From NCBI GenBank assembly GCA_016713665.1, contig JADJOR010000006.1, forward strand, positions 186,001 through 250,000: a stretch of 64,000 bases of DNA, in the 5' to 3' direction. Shown piece by piece: positions 7,793-17,407 of the stretch. The position numbers and the translations under genes are program-made. This DNA is from Deltaproteobacteria bacterium (GTDB lineage Bacteria; Myxococcota_A; UBA9160; UBA4427). Position 1 is the first letter of the stretch; every line of letters begins with the position of its first letter. The notes under the pieces were generated by a model that was not told where the DNA came from, did not search any database, and was given only the letters and a program-made list of their open reading frames with translations.

Positions 7793-9145
7793 CTAACGCC
7801 CGTAGGCGCGCCCGGGCAGCCAGGTCACGAGCTCGGGCCAGGCAAAGATGAGGGCCAGGGCGACGAGCTGCAAGGCCACGAAGGGCAGGATCCCGACGTA
7901 GAGCGTTCGGACGTCGACGTCGGGCGCGACGCCCTTCACGTAGAAGAGCGCGAAACCGACGGGGGGCGTCAGGAAGGACGTCTGGAGACAGACGGCGAAG
8001 AGGATGGTGAACCAGACGAGATCGAAGCCGAGGGCCGCGACGACGGGGGCGACGAGGGGGAGCACGATGAACGTGATCTCGATCCAGTCGAGCACGAAGC
8101 CGAGCAGGAAGGTCGCGAAGAGGATCGTGAGGACGACCCCGTTCGGACCGAAGGGCAGGCCCGAGAGCCCGCGCGCGATCAGCTCGTCGCCGCCGAGGCC
8201 GCGCAGGACGAGGGCGAAGGCCGTCGCCCCGAGAAAGATCCCGAAGAGGTAGCCCGTCGTCAGGGTCGTCTCGCGCAGGACCTCGCGCAGGGCCGCGAGG
8301 GACAGGCCGCCGCGGGAGGCCGCGAGCAGGAGCGCCCCGGCGGCGCCGACGCCCGAGGCTTCGGTCGGGGTCGCGAGACCGAAGAAGGTGCTCCCGAGGA
8401 CCGCGAAGATCAGCAGCGCCGGCGGGACGATCTTGCGCAGGACCGACAGGACGAGCTCGAAGTCGACGACCTCCGGCCGCGCAGCGGGCGGCGCCATCTC
8501 GGGCCGCAGGATCGGCAGGACGAGGAGGTAGACGACGTAGAGCGCGGCGAGGAGCAGCCCCGGCACGACGGCCCCGAGATAGAGGTCACCGACGGAGAGG
8601 GCGAGCCGGTCGCCCATCAGGACCAGCATGATGCTCGGCGGGATCAGGATGCCGAGGGTGCCGACGGCGCAGACCGTCCCCGTCGCGAAGGTCGGCGCAT
8701 AACGTGCCTCCTTCATCGGCGGGAGCCCGAGCAGGGCCAGCAGGACGACGGAGGCCCCGATGATGCCCGTGCTCGCCGCCAGCAGGATGCCGATCAGGGC
8801 GATCGACACCGCGAGCCCGCCCCGGACCCGACCGAAGAGCCGCGAGACCTCGCGCAGCAGCTCCGACGCGATCCCCGAGCGATCGAGCAGGAGCCCCATC
8901 AGGACGAACATCGGGAGCGCGACCAGCACCCAGTTGTCCATCAGGTCGAAGATCCGATCGCCGACCAGCGAGGCGTAGGTCCAGTCGACGCCGGTCTCGA
9001 GGCCGAAGTCGCGCTCGAGCAGGACCGCGAGGGCGGTGAAGGCGAGGGCCGAGCCGCCGAGCACAAAGGCCACGGGAAAGCCCGTCAGGATCCCCGCGAT
9101 GAAGGAGAAGAACATCGCGACCGCGAGCCATTCGCGCAGGCTCAT
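7793..9145 (-). CDS. dctM: TRAP transporter large permease DctM
   Basis: This 450-residue, strongly hydrophobic protein with about 12 membrane spans is the large permease of a TRAP transporter. It imports an organic acid with Na+ together with DctQ and the binding protein DctP. Family patterns seen include TGFPVAFVLGG near the N-terminus, GLPPMKEARYAP in the middle and the IPPSIMLVLMG segment. ATG 9145 overlaps the DctQ stop (ATGA), so the longer open frame upstream is read-through in a non-coding frame. It is the last gene of the dctP-dctQ-dctM operon. Confidence 0.93.
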   Translation of the reverse strand: MSLREWLAVAMFFSFIAGILTGFPVAFVLGGSALAFTALAVLLERDFGLETGVDWTYASLVGDRIFDLMDNWVLVALPMFVLMGLLLDRSGIASELLREVSRLFGRVRGGLAVSIALIGILLAASTGIIGASVVLLALLGLPPMKEARYAPTFATGTVCAVGTLGILIPPSIMLVLMGDRLALSVGDLYLGAVVPGLLLAALYVVYLLVLPILRPEMAPPAARPEVVDFELVLSVLRKIVPPALLIFAVLGSTFFGLATPTEASGVGAAGALLLAASRGGLSLAALREVLRETTLTTGYLFGIFLGATAFALVLRGLGGDELIARGLSGLPFGPNGVVLTILFATFLLGFVLDWIEITFIVLPLVAPVVAALGFDLVWFTILFAVCLQTSFLTPPVGFALFYVKGVAPDVDVRTLYVGILPFVALQLVALALIFAWPELVTWLPGRAYGR

Positions 9146-9744
9146 GAGCGCGGGGCTCGCGGGCGACCGAACAAGCGCCTCGCCACGCGGCGCGTCGCGG
9201 CGAGGGTCGCCGCGATCAGGAGCACGGTCGTCAGCGGCAACGCGCTCTTGAAGAGCCAGCGCCCGCCGAGGCCCCCGGCCGAGGTCGAGCGCTCGGCGGT
9301 GGCGTAGCTCTCGGCGACGAGTGGGACGGCGCTCCAGAGCACGAGCGCGAGGAACGGCAGCTGGAAGAGCAGGAGTCCGTAGAGATCGACCCAGTCGCGG
9401 CGGCGCGCGTCCATGCCTTCGCGAAAGACGTCGACGCGGACATGGCGATCGAAGACGGCACAGCCGACGATGCCGACGAGAAAGCCGACGGCGTGGAGGT
9501 GCCACTGGAGCTCCTCGAGCTCGATCCGGCTGATCCCGAACAAGGTCCGCAGCACGACGCCGCCGACGATCACGCCGGCCAGCACGAGCCAGAGCCAGCT
9601 CGTCGCCGAGACGAGCCGATCGAGCATCGCATCGACGCCGCGCAGCGGCCGCGCCGGAAAGCGACCGTCGTCGTTTCCCCCGCCCGCTCGCGCCTCGATG
9701 CCATCGTCTCGACGCGCGCCCGATCCGTCGAGCTCAGTCGCCAT
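9142..9744 (-). CDS. dctQ: TRAP transporter small permease DctQ
   Basis: This 200-residue protein has four membrane segments (about residues 48-68, 85-103, 122-142 and 170-190), the topology of the DctQ subunit that pairs with DctM. The segment around ELEELQWHLHAVGFLVG and HVRVDVF is typical of the family. Both ends overlap neighbouring genes: 11 bp with dctP upstream and an ATGA with dctM downstream. This indicates translational coupling. The N-terminal 35 residues are charged and low in complexity, so a later start is possible. Confidence 0.9.
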   Translation of the reverse strand: MATELDGSGARRDDGIEARAGGGNDDGRFPARPLRGVDAMLDRLVSATSWLWLVLAGVIVGGVVLRTLFGISRIELEELQWHLHAVGFLVGIVGCAVFDRHVRVDVFREGMDARRRDWVDLYGLLLFQLPFLALVLWSAVPLVAESYATAERSTSAGGLGGRWLFKSALPLTTVLLIAATLAATRRVARRLFGRPRAPRS

Positions 9745-10900
9745 CGCCGGGCTCCGCAGCGCGCGACGCAGTGGGAGAGGCGGGATCCGGGACGGCGGAG
9801 CTCCGACTGGGATAGGCGAGCCGTTGCCAACGGTCGTAGTCGGCGTGGAAGGCGCGTTGGTGGGCCAGGATGCGGGCGAAGAGGGGATCCGTCGCCGCGG
9901 CCTCGTCGAGGATCCGGGCGACCGCCCCCTCGATCGCCCCGAGCAGCGCCGGCGAGAGCGTCCGCGTCGTCACGCCGTTTCGCTCGAAGCCCGCGAGCAC
10001 GGCGCCCTGCGCCGCCTCGGCCTTGGCGAAGTTGCGCTGCACGCCGTCGCCGCAGGCGAGCTCGACGAGCTCGCGGGTCGCCGGCGCGAGCGCTTCCCAG
10101 GTCGGCCGGTTCACGACGAGGTGGAAGGCGGTGAAGGGCTGATGCCAGCCCGGGAAGTAGTTGAACTTCGCGACGCGATCGAAGCCGAGGCGCACGTCGA
10201 CCTCGGGGAGCGAGAACTCCGTCGCGTCGATCGCGCCCTTCTCGAGGGCCTGGAAGAGCTCGCCGCCGGGCAGCATCGTGACCGAGGCGCCGAGCGCCTG
10301 GAGCGCCTGACCGCCCAGACCGGCGAAGCGGATCTTGAGGCCCCGCAGGTCCTCGGGTCGCTCGATCGCCTCGCGGAACCAGCCCGCGGTCTCGGGGCCG
10401 ATCAGACCGCAGAGGATCGGCTCGACGCCGAGGGGGCGGTAGATCTCGCGGGCGAGCTCGCGGCCGCCTCCGCTCTGCCACCAGGCGGTGTACTCCCAGG
10501 GCGACATGCCGAAGGGCACGGCACCGAAGAGCACCGAGGCCGGCAGACGCCCCTCCTCGTAGCCGAGCCACGTATAGCCGGCGGCGATCTTGCCGCGGGA
10601 GACGGCCTCGACGATCGCGAAGGCCGGCACGACCTCGTCGGGATCGTCGACGGTCCATTCGATCCGGCCGTCGCTCGCGACGGCGAGCCGCCGTGCGACC
10701 TCGACCACGTTGTCGCCGAGCCCCGGCAGATGGGTCCCGAAGGCGCTGCTCACGCGCCAGCGGAGCTTCGGCCCTTCGGCCCCGCGCGCCGCGTGCGCCT
10801 CGCCTCCGGCGACCCCGCCCGATTGCGGCAGGGAGCCCGCGACGAGCAGCCCGACCGCGAAGGCCACGACCACCGCGACGAGCGCCTCGCGCGTCGACAT
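9734..10900 (-). CDS. dctP: TRAP transporter substrate-binding protein DctP/TakP-like
   Basis: This 388-residue periplasmic binding protein has an N-terminal hydrophobic export signal (about residues 6-25) and a DctP fold. The conserved substrate-site region reads GLKIRFAGLGGQALQALGAS, in which the Arg normally binds the carboxylate. FSLPEVDVRLGFDRVAKFNYFPGWH resembles the TakP/mannitol-chloroaromatic branch that binds 2-oxo acids or similar. I choose ATG 10900 because GGAGGG precedes it at good spacing; GTG 10936 is an in-frame alternative. It leads the operon, 32 bp after the end of the protease gene on the same strand. The substrate is an inference. Confidence 0.9.
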   Translation of the reverse strand: MSTREALVAVVVAFAVGLLVAGSLPQSGGVAGGEAHAARGAEGPKLRWRVSSAFGTHLPGLGDNVVEVARRLAVASDGRIEWTVDDPDEVVPAFAIVEAVSRGKIAAGYTWLGYEEGRLPASVLFGAVPFGMSPWEYTAWWQSGGGRELAREIYRPLGVEPILCGLIGPETAGWFREAIERPEDLRGLKIRFAGLGGQALQALGASVTMLPGGELFQALEKGAIDATEFSLPEVDVRLGFDRVAKFNYFPGWHQPFTAFHLVVNRPTWEALAPATRELVELACGDGVQRNFAKAEAAQGAVLAGFERNGVTTRTLSPALLGAIEGAVARILDEAAATDPLFARILAHQRAFHADYDRWQRLAYPSRSSAVPDPASPTASRAAEPGDGD

Positions 10901-10932
10901 CGTTCCCTCCCGGCCGCCGCGACGGCGCTCGC

Positions 10933-12020
10933 TCACGGGACCTCGACGAGCGGGATCTTCATCTCGAGCGTCTGCTTGCCGTTGCGCAGGACCTTCACGG
11001 GCACGAGCTCTCCTGGTGTTCGCTTGTCGAGGGCGTTGGCGAGGTCGGCGAAGCTCTGGATCCGCTTGTCGGCGACGCCCTGGAGGATGTCGGCCCCGAC
11101 GATCGTCCCCGCCCGGTCGATCTCGAGCGAGCGCAAGCCGGCGCGCGCCGCGCCGGAGCCCGGGCGACCTCGCGGACGATCACGCCGTCGACGCCCCAGC
11201 TGCGGGCAAAGTGATCGGGCAGGACGCTGATCCCGAGGCCCGCGCGACGGACCTTCCCGAAGCGGATCAGCTGCGGGACGATGCGCGAGACGGTGTCGAT
11301 CGGGACCGCGAAGCCGATGCCGGCGCTGGCGCCGCTCGGGCTGAAGATCGCCGTGTTCACGCCGATCGCGCGACCGCTCGAGTCGAGCAGCGGTCCGCCC
11401 GAGTTGCCGGGGTTGATCGAGGCGTCGGTCTGGATCACGTCCTCGATCACGAAGCCGCCATCGGTCGGGAACTCGCGGCCGAGCGCACTGATGACGCCGG
11501 TCGTGAGCGTCCGGTCGAGGCCGAAGGGGTTGCCGATCGCGATCACGCTCTGCCCGACGAGCAGCGCATCGGAGTGGCCGACCGCGAGGGGCTGGACGAC
11601 GAGCCCCTTCGTCTCGATGTGGAGGACGGCGAGATCCTTGCGCGGCTCGACGCCGATGACCCGCGCCTGGTGGGTCGTGCCGTCGGCGAGGGTCACCGAG
11701 AAGGTCTGGCCGCCCTGGACGACGTGGTAGTTCGTGACGACGTGGCCGAAGCGATCCCACACGAAGCCCGAGCCCGAGCCCTGGGGCACCTCGGTGACGT
11801 TCGCCGTGAAGAAGTCGCGGCGCAGGGCATTGTTGGTCACGAATACGACGGAGGGGCCCGCCGCGCGGAAGACCTCGATCGTGTTGCGCTCGGACTCGAG
11901 CAGGCCGTCGGGGATCGGGGCCGGCGCGGTCGGGACGGCCACCGCCTGGGCCCCCACCGGCGCGGGCGCCAAAGCGAGCGCGCAGAGGCACGCCAGGCCG
12001 GCGAGTCGGCGGCCCCTCAT
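10933..12020 (-). CDS. DegP/HtrA-like serine protease with one PDZ domain (frameshifted)
   Basis: This is a periplasmic quality-control protease with a signal peptide (residues 1-24), a trypsin-like domain and one PDZ domain. The triad is visible as TNYHVV (His), RKDLAVLHI (Asp) and NPGNSGGPLL (Ser). The PDZ domain starts at VRRAGLGISV, but the frame breaks at about 11159-11164 within GVIVREVAR. The remaining PDZ (GAARAGLRSLEIDRAG, then TIVGADILQGV to the stop at 10933) is intact in the next frame. Adding one G to the GGG run restores a continuous protein of about 361 residues. I read this as an assembly indel. ATG 12020 overlaps the stop of the phosphotransferase gene upstream (ATGA). Confidence 0.85.
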
Positions 12021-13054
12021 CGCAGCGCGTCCGACGAAGCGAGCTCGACGGCGGCCCGGGCGAGCCCCGCGATCTGCAAGCGAAAAGCCTCCACGTTGCC
12101 CCCCTCTCCCATGACGCCCTTCATGTAGCGCGCGAGCACGCCCTCGACGATCGCCGCGAGCCGCCAGTACTGGAACGCGCGGTAGTAGGCGATCTTCGCG
12201 GTCGAGAGCCCCGTGAGCGCCTCGTAGCGGGCGAGCAGGGCTTCGCGGCGGGGGAAGCCGCCGCAGCAGGTGGGGGGGAGGCCGGTGCCGCCGGCCTGCG
12301 GCTTCGGATCGCCGACGTCGTACCAGTCGTTGAGCAGGTAGCCGAGATCGGCGAGGGGATCGCCGAGGGTACAGAGCTCCCAGTCGAGCACGGCGGTGAC
12401 GCGGCCGGCCGCGCCGTCGACGAGGAGATTGCCGACGCGGTAGTCGCCGTGGACGATCGCCGAGGTCTGCTGCTCGGGCATGCGGGCGGCGAGCGCCGCG
12501 TGGGCCTCCTCCATGTCCGGGAGCTCGCGGGTCTTCGTCTTCTCCCACTGCGTCTTCCAGCGGGCGAGCTGGCGGGCGAGATAGGCCTCCCGGCGCCCGA
12601 GATCGCCGAGACCGACGGCGTCGGGGTCGACGCGATGGAGCGCCGCCAGGACCTCGACTGCGTGGAGCGCGAGCGCCTCGCGCCGCTCGGGCGGGACCGT
12701 GCGATCCGCGACCTCGGGCCCCGAGAGCACCGTCCCCGGCTTGTACTCCATCACGTAGAAGGGCGCGTCGTTGACCGCGGGATCGAGGCAGAGCGCGAGC
12801 GGCTTCGGCACGGGCACCGCCGTCCCGGCGAGGGCGGAGAGGATCCGGTGCTCGCGGCCCATGTCGTGGGCGGTCGCGAGGACGGCGCCGGTCGGCGGCC
12901 TTCGCAGCACGAAGCGATGGCCCGCGCCGTCGAAGACGTGGTAGGTCAGGTTCGAGTGGCCGCCGACGATCGCCTCGAAGCGAAGCGGCGCGACCGCGCC
13001 GGGGACGTGGGCTGCGAAATAGCGTTCGAGAGATTCGGCGGCGATGCCCTTCAT
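12017..13054 (-). CDS. APH-type phosphotransferase (ACAD10/11 kinase-like)
   Basis: This 345-residue protein has the aminoglycoside phosphotransferase/choline kinase fold. The N-lobe has GGHSNLTYHV and the FVLRRPP segment with the ATP-site Arg/Lys. The catalytic loop is IVHGDYRVGNLLVD near residues 200-213, and the metal-binding DWE follows in VLDWELCTLGDP. This subfamily is related to the kinase domain of ACAD10/ACAD11, which phosphorylates 4-hydroxyacyl-CoAs for beta-oxidation. That substrate is an inference here. It overlaps the following protease gene by 4 bp. Confidence 0.9.
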   Translation of the reverse strand: MKGIAAESLERYFAAHVPGAVAPLRFEAIVGGHSNLTYHVFDGAGHRFVLRRPPTGAVLATAHDMGREHRILSALAGTAVPVPKPLALCLDPAVNDAPFYVMEYKPGTVLSGPEVADRTVPPERREALALHAVEVLAALHRVDPDAVGLGDLGRREAYLARQLARWKTQWEKTKTRELPDMEEAHAALAARMPEQQTSAIVHGDYRVGNLLVDGAAGRVTAVLDWELCTLGDPLADLGYLLNDWYDVGDPKPQAGGTGLPPTCCGGFPRREALLARYEALTGLSTAKIAYYRAFQYWRLAAIVEGVLARYMKGVMGEGGNVEAFRLQIAGLARAAVELASSDALR

Positions 13055-13079
13055 GGCGGCGGCATTGTAGCGGCGACCG

Positions 13080-15467
13080 TCATCGCCGCGGGGGCGTCGG
13101 CTTCGAAGCGGTCGGCTCGAGCGGAGCCCCGTCTCCGACCTCGATCACCGGCGCCCGCGCCGAAGGCCTCGCTCCGGCCGCATCCGGGGCGGGACCCGCC
13201 GGCCCGACCCGGCCGATCCGCACGGGCGGCGGCTCTCCCGCCTCCTCGAAGGCGCGCACGAGCGGCGCCGCCGCGTCGGGCGAGACGGTGAAGAGCAGAC
13301 CGCCCGCGGTCTGGGGATCGAAGAGCCAGGCCTCGTCGAGGGGTGTCGCGCCGACCACGTGCGCGAGGAAGGCCTCGCGATTGGCGCCGTGGGCGCTGCT
13401 GCGAAGGCCCTGCTCGAAGAGCGCTCGCGCCCCCGGCAGCAGCGGGATGGCCTCGCGCTCGAGCTGGGCCGCGAGGCCGGCCGGGCGCAGGAGATTCAGC
13501 AGGTGGCCCGCGAGGCCGAAGCCCGTGACGTCGGTCGCGGCGCTCGCGCCGTGCGCGAGGGCGATGCGGGAGGCCACGGCCTGGGGACGGAGCAGCGAGG
13601 CATGGGCCGCCGCGACCCAGGCGCCGCGGGCGAGGCCGCGTGGGTCGGCGGCGAGGACGACGCCGGTGCCGAGGGGCTTCGTCAGCCAGAGCGTGTCGCC
13701 GGGGCGGGCGCCCGCCTGGCGCAGCAGGCGCCCATCGGGCGGGCCGTCCCCCGTCACGGCGAGCCCGACCGAGAGCACGTCGCTCGTCATCGTATGGCCA
13801 CCGAGAAGGCTGACGCCGAGGGCATCGAGGGTCTCGCGAATCCCGAGCAGGACCTCTTCGAGGAGCGTCCCGCCGCGCGCGATTTCGCGCTCGGGCAGGC
13901 CGATCAGGGCCTGGGCGTGGCGCGGGCGTCCGCCCTTCGCGTAGAGGTCGTTCGTCGCGTTGATTGCGGCGACCCGGCCGACGAGCCAGGGGTCGTCGCA
14001 GAAGGCGCGGATCGCGTCGATGTTATGCAGGACGAGGCGGCCGTCGGCCGCGCGGGTGACGGCGACGTCGTCGCGCTCGGCGACGCCCGCCACGACCGAA
14101 TCGTCGGGCGGCGCGACGGGCAGGCGCGCGAGCGCCGCCGCGAGGGGCAGGGCGGGGAGCTTCGCCGCGCAGCCGCCGCAGGGCATGCCGTCGCGGGCCG
14201 CCGCTTCGAAGGCCGCCGCCTGCGCCGCTTCGTCCTCGAGGACCTGGAAGCGGGCCATGAAGGCCCGATCGATCCGATCCTTCAGCCGGAAGACCGGGCG
14301 GCCCGTCAGCGCGAGCCCCCACTTCGCACCGAGGGCGCGGCCGTCGCCGAGGTTCAGGAGCGAGAGGAAGTCGCGCTGCGGGCGGTAGCGCGCGAGCGGC
14401 CGGCCGGCGAGCAGCGCGCGCAGATTGCGATCGAGAACGGGCCCCTGGCGCACCGCGTAGACCCCCGCCCGGGGCACCCACGGATGCGCGACCAGCCGCG
14501 CGCAGTCGCCGACGGCAAAGACGTTCTCGAAGCCGACCGTCTGGAGCGTGTCGCGGATTTCGAGAAAGCCCTCGCGATCCCGGGCGAGGCGGGGGCCGAC
14601 CTCGGGCTCCGTCGTCACGCGCCGCGGGAAATCGTGCGCGGCGGCTCCGGTCGCCCACACGACGAGATCGGCCTCGAGCCGCTCGCCGGCGGCGGAGAAG
14701 GCCGCGTCCCGCTCGACGCGGACGATGCGCGTCTGCGTGCGGACCTCGACCCCGCGCGCCGCCGTCTCGCGGACGATCGCGCGGCGCACCGCCGGCGAAG
14801 CCCCGGCCAGCAGCACGGCTTCACTCGTCGCGATCGCGATCCGGGCCGGCGTGCCATCGCGGCGCAGGCGGGCCTCGAGGGTGAAGGCGAGCTCGCAGCC
14901 GGCGGCGCCGGCGCCGACGACGAGGACCCGGGCCGGGCGCGCGAGGGCCGCGAGGGCGGCGGTGCGGCCCGCGAGCGCTTGCGCGAAGGCGGCGATCGGG
15001 CGTGTCGCGAGCGCATGCTCGGCGACGCCCGGGCGATCGAGATCCCGGATCGTCGAGCCGACGTCGAGGCTCGCGACGTCGAAGCGCAGCGGCGGTCGGC
15101 CTTCGAGTGCGAGCTCGCCACGCCCGGGATCGAGGTCGAGTGCAGCGGCGAGCAGGACGGCCGCCCCCGCCCGCCGCGCGAGGGGGACGACGTCGATCTC
15201 GAGCTCGCGAGCGTCGTAGTCGCCGGCCACGAGGCCGGGCACCATGCCCGAGTAGACCGCGACCGGTCGATCGAGGACGACGACGAGACGTGTGCCGCTC
15301 GGGGGCTCCATCGCCCAGCGCCGCAGGACCTGGACGTGGGCATGGCCGCCGCCGACGAGGACGACGGTCGCAGGCGGGCGCCCCGGCCGAGCGCGTGCGG
15401 CCTCCGCTCGAGCGCCTGCGGCTCCCGGTCGAGCGCCCGCGGCCCTCGGAGAAAAGGCGCCGTGCAC
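13080..15467 (-). CDS. selD: FAD oxidoreductase - selenide, water dikinase (SelD) fusion
   Basis: This 795-residue protein joins two enzymes. Residues about 34-410 form a type II NADH dehydrogenase-like FAD oxidoreductase, with the dinucleotide motif VLVGGGHAHV at 36-45 and a second one, VLVVGAGAAGCE, at 181-192. Residues about 425-795 are selenophosphate synthetase, which makes selenophosphate from selenide and ATP for Sec-tRNA and 2-selenouridine. The catalytic pair appears as CAAK, with Cys433 in the position that is Sec in some homologues and Lys436. GGHTMTSD and DVTGFGLAGH are typical of SelD. This fusion is known in many bacteria; the oxidoreductase may supply reduced selenium. The GTG start at 15467 is tentative because the first 30 residues are low in complexity. 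No selA or selB is present. Confidence 0.93.
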   Translation of the reverse strand: MHGAFSPRAAGARPGAAGARAEAARARPGRPPATVVLVGGGHAHVQVLRRWAMEPPSGTRLVVVLDRPVAVYSGMVPGLVAGDYDARELEIDVVPLARRAGAAVLLAAALDLDPGRGELALEGRPPLRFDVASLDVGSTIRDLDRPGVAEHALATRPIAAFAQALAGRTAALAALARPARVLVVGAGAAGCELAFTLEARLRRDGTPARIAIATSEAVLLAGASPAVRRAIVRETAARGVEVRTQTRIVRVERDAAFSAAGERLEADLVVWATGAAAHDFPRRVTTEPEVGPRLARDREGFLEIRDTLQTVGFENVFAVGDCARLVAHPWVPRAGVYAVRQGPVLDRNLRALLAGRPLARYRPQRDFLSLLNLGDGRALGAKWGLALTGRPVFRLKDRIDRAFMARFQVLEDEAAQAAAFEAAARDGMPCGGCAAKLPALPLAAALARLPVAPPDDSVVAGVAERDDVAVTRAADGRLVLHNIDAIRAFCDDPWLVGRVAAINATNDLYAKGGRPRHAQALIGLPEREIARGGTLLEEVLLGIRETLDALGVSLLGGHTMTSDVLSVGLAVTGDGPPDGRLLRQAGARPGDTLWLTKPLGTGVVLAADPRGLARGAWVAAAHASLLRPQAVASRIALAHGASAATDVTGFGLAGHLLNLLRPAGLAAQLEREAIPLLPGARALFEQGLRSSAHGANREAFLAHVVGATPLDEAWLFDPQTAGGLLFTVSPDAAAPLVRAFEEAGEPPPVRIGRVGPAGPAPDAAGARPSARAPVIEVGDGAPLEPTASKPTPPRR

Positions 15468-15479
15468 CCCGGGCTTCGC

Positions 15480-17348
15480 CTAGCTCTTATGCCGCTCGAC
15501 CAGCTGGTCGAGGTCGCGCACCGCCCCTTTGGCCGCGCTCGTCGTCATCATCCCGTAGGCGCGCAGCGCCTTCGAGACCTCGCGCTTGCGGTTCGGCGTG
15601 AAGGCGGCGCTCCCGCGCTCGAGCATCGACTTGCGGCGGCGGGCGAGGACGTCGCCCTCGACGAGCAGCTCGATCTTCCGCTTCGGGATGTCGATCCGGA
15701 TCCGGTCGCCTTCCTCGACGAGGCCGATCGTGCCGCCCTCGGCGGCCTCGGGCGAGACGTGGCCGATCGAGAGGCCCGAGGTCCCGCCGCTGAAGCGGCC
15801 GTCGGTGATCAGGGCGCAGACCTTCCCGAGCTTCTTCGCCTTGATGTAGGAGGTCGGGTAGAGCATCTCCTGCATGCCGGGGCCGCCCTTCGGGCCCTCG
15901 TAGACGATCAGGACGACGTCGCCCGCCTTGACCTGGCCCGAGAGGATCGCGTCGCAGGCGCTGTCCTGGGAGTGGAAGACCCGGGCGGGCCCTTCGAAGA
16001 CCCAGATCGACTCGTCGACGCCGGCGGTCTTCACGACGCAGCCTTCCGCGGCGAGGTTGCCGTAGAGCACGGCGAGGCCGCCCTCGCGGCTGTAGGCGTG
16101 GTCGGCCGAGCGGATGCAGCCGTTCGCCGCGTCGTCGTCGGTCGAGTCGAAGTACTTGTCCTGCGAGAACGCGATCGTCGTGCGGACGCCGCCCGGCGCG
16201 GCGAGGGCGTAGTCCCGGGCTTCCGCGAGGGTCGTCGGGCGGCGCAGGTCGTAGCGATCGATCGCCTCGCCGAGGCTCTTCGCATGGACCGTGGGCACGT
16301 CGCGATGGATCAGGCCCGCGCGGTCGAGCTCGCCCAGGATCGTGAAGATGCCGCCGGCGCGGTGGACGTCCTCGACGTGATATTTCTCGGTCGCCGGGGC
16401 GACCTTGCAGAGGTTCGGGACCCGGCGCGAGAGGCGGTCGATGTCGGCCATCGTGAAGTCGACGCCGGCCTCGTGGGCGATGCCGAGGATGTGGAGGATC
16501 GTGTTGGTCGAGCCGCCCATGGCGATGTCGAGCGTCATCGCGTTCTCGAAGGCCTCGAAGGGCGCGATACTGCGGGGCAGGACCGAGTCGTCGCCGTCGA
16601 CGTAGTGCTGCTTCGCCAGCTCGACGATCCGCCGGCCGGCGCGCTCGAAGAGCTCCCAGCGCCGGGCGTGGGTCGCGACGATCGTGCCGTTGCCGGGCAG
16701 CGCCAGTCCCAGGGCCTCGTTCAGGCAGTTCATGCTATTCGCGGTGAACATGCCCGAGCAGGAGCCGCAGGTCGGGCAGGCGGAGCGCTCCATCTCGAGC
16801 AGCTCCGCGTCGGAGACGGCGTCGTCGCCGGCCGCGATCATCGGGTCGATCAGGTCGAGCTTGCGCCCGGCGCGGTCGTGGGTCCCCCTCGACTTGCCGG
16901 CCTCCATCGGGCCGCCGGAGACGAAGATCGTCGGAATGTTCAGGCGCATGGTCGCGAGCAGCATGCCCGGCGTGATCTTGTCGCAGTTCGAGATGCAGAT
17001 CAGCGCGTCGGCGACGTGGGCCTGGACCATGTACTCGACGCTGTCGGCGATCAGGTCCCGGGACGGGAGCGAGTAGAGCATCCCGCCGTGGCCCATTGCG
17101 ATGCCGTCGTCGACGGCGATCGTGTTGAACTCGACGCCCCAGCCGCCGGCCGAATCGATGACCTGCTTCACGCGCTGGCCGACGTCGTGGAGATGGACGT
17201 GGCCGGGCACGAACTGGGTGAAGCTGTTGGCGATCGCGATGATCGGCTTGCGGAAGTCGGCATCGGTCATGCCGGTGGCGCGCCAGAGGGCCCGGGCCCC
17301 GGCCATGTTGCGTCCTGCGGTCGTCGTACGGCTTCGATATCCCTGCAT
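15480..17348 (-). CDS. ilvD: Dihydroxy-acid dehydratase IlvD
   Basis: This 622-residue Fe-S enzyme dehydrates 2,3-dihydroxy-isovalerate and -methylvalerate in the branched-chain amino acid pathway. It starts MQGYRSRTTTAGRNMAGAR, the canonical N-terminus, so ATG 17348 is chosen over the open frame extending to 17438. Cluster-ligand regions are seen as SNCDKITPGM and CPTCGSCSGMFTANSMNC. The C-terminal swivel domain has DGRFSGGTSGLSIGH. The length matches E. coli IlvD (616 aa). It lies 12 bp upstream of the SelD fusion on the same strand; no other ilv gene is in the window. Confidence 0.97.
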   Translation of the reverse strand: MQGYRSRTTTAGRNMAGARALWRATGMTDADFRKPIIAIANSFTQFVPGHVHLHDVGQRVKQVIDSAGGWGVEFNTIAVDDGIAMGHGGMLYSLPSRDLIADSVEYMVQAHVADALICISNCDKITPGMLLATMRLNIPTIFVSGGPMEAGKSRGTHDRAGRKLDLIDPMIAAGDDAVSDAELLEMERSACPTCGSCSGMFTANSMNCLNEALGLALPGNGTIVATHARRWELFERAGRRIVELAKQHYVDGDDSVLPRSIAPFEAFENAMTLDIAMGGSTNTILHILGIAHEAGVDFTMADIDRLSRRVPNLCKVAPATEKYHVEDVHRAGGIFTILGELDRAGLIHRDVPTVHAKSLGEAIDRYDLRRPTTLAEARDYALAAPGGVRTTIAFSQDKYFDSTDDDAANGCIRSADHAYSREGGLAVLYGNLAAEGCVVKTAGVDESIWVFEGPARVFHSQDSACDAILSGQVKAGDVVLIVYEGPKGGPGMQEMLYPTSYIKAKKLGKVCALITDGRFSGGTSGLSIGHVSPEAAEGGTIGLVEEGDRIRIDIPKRKIELLVEGDVLARRRKSMLERGSAAFTPNRKREVSKALRAYGMMTTSAAKGAVRDLDQLVERHKS

Positions 17349-17407
17349 GACCGCGAGTCTAGGAGCCGTTTCGAGAATTGGCACGAAGCGGCTTTCGGGT
17401 CGAGCGC

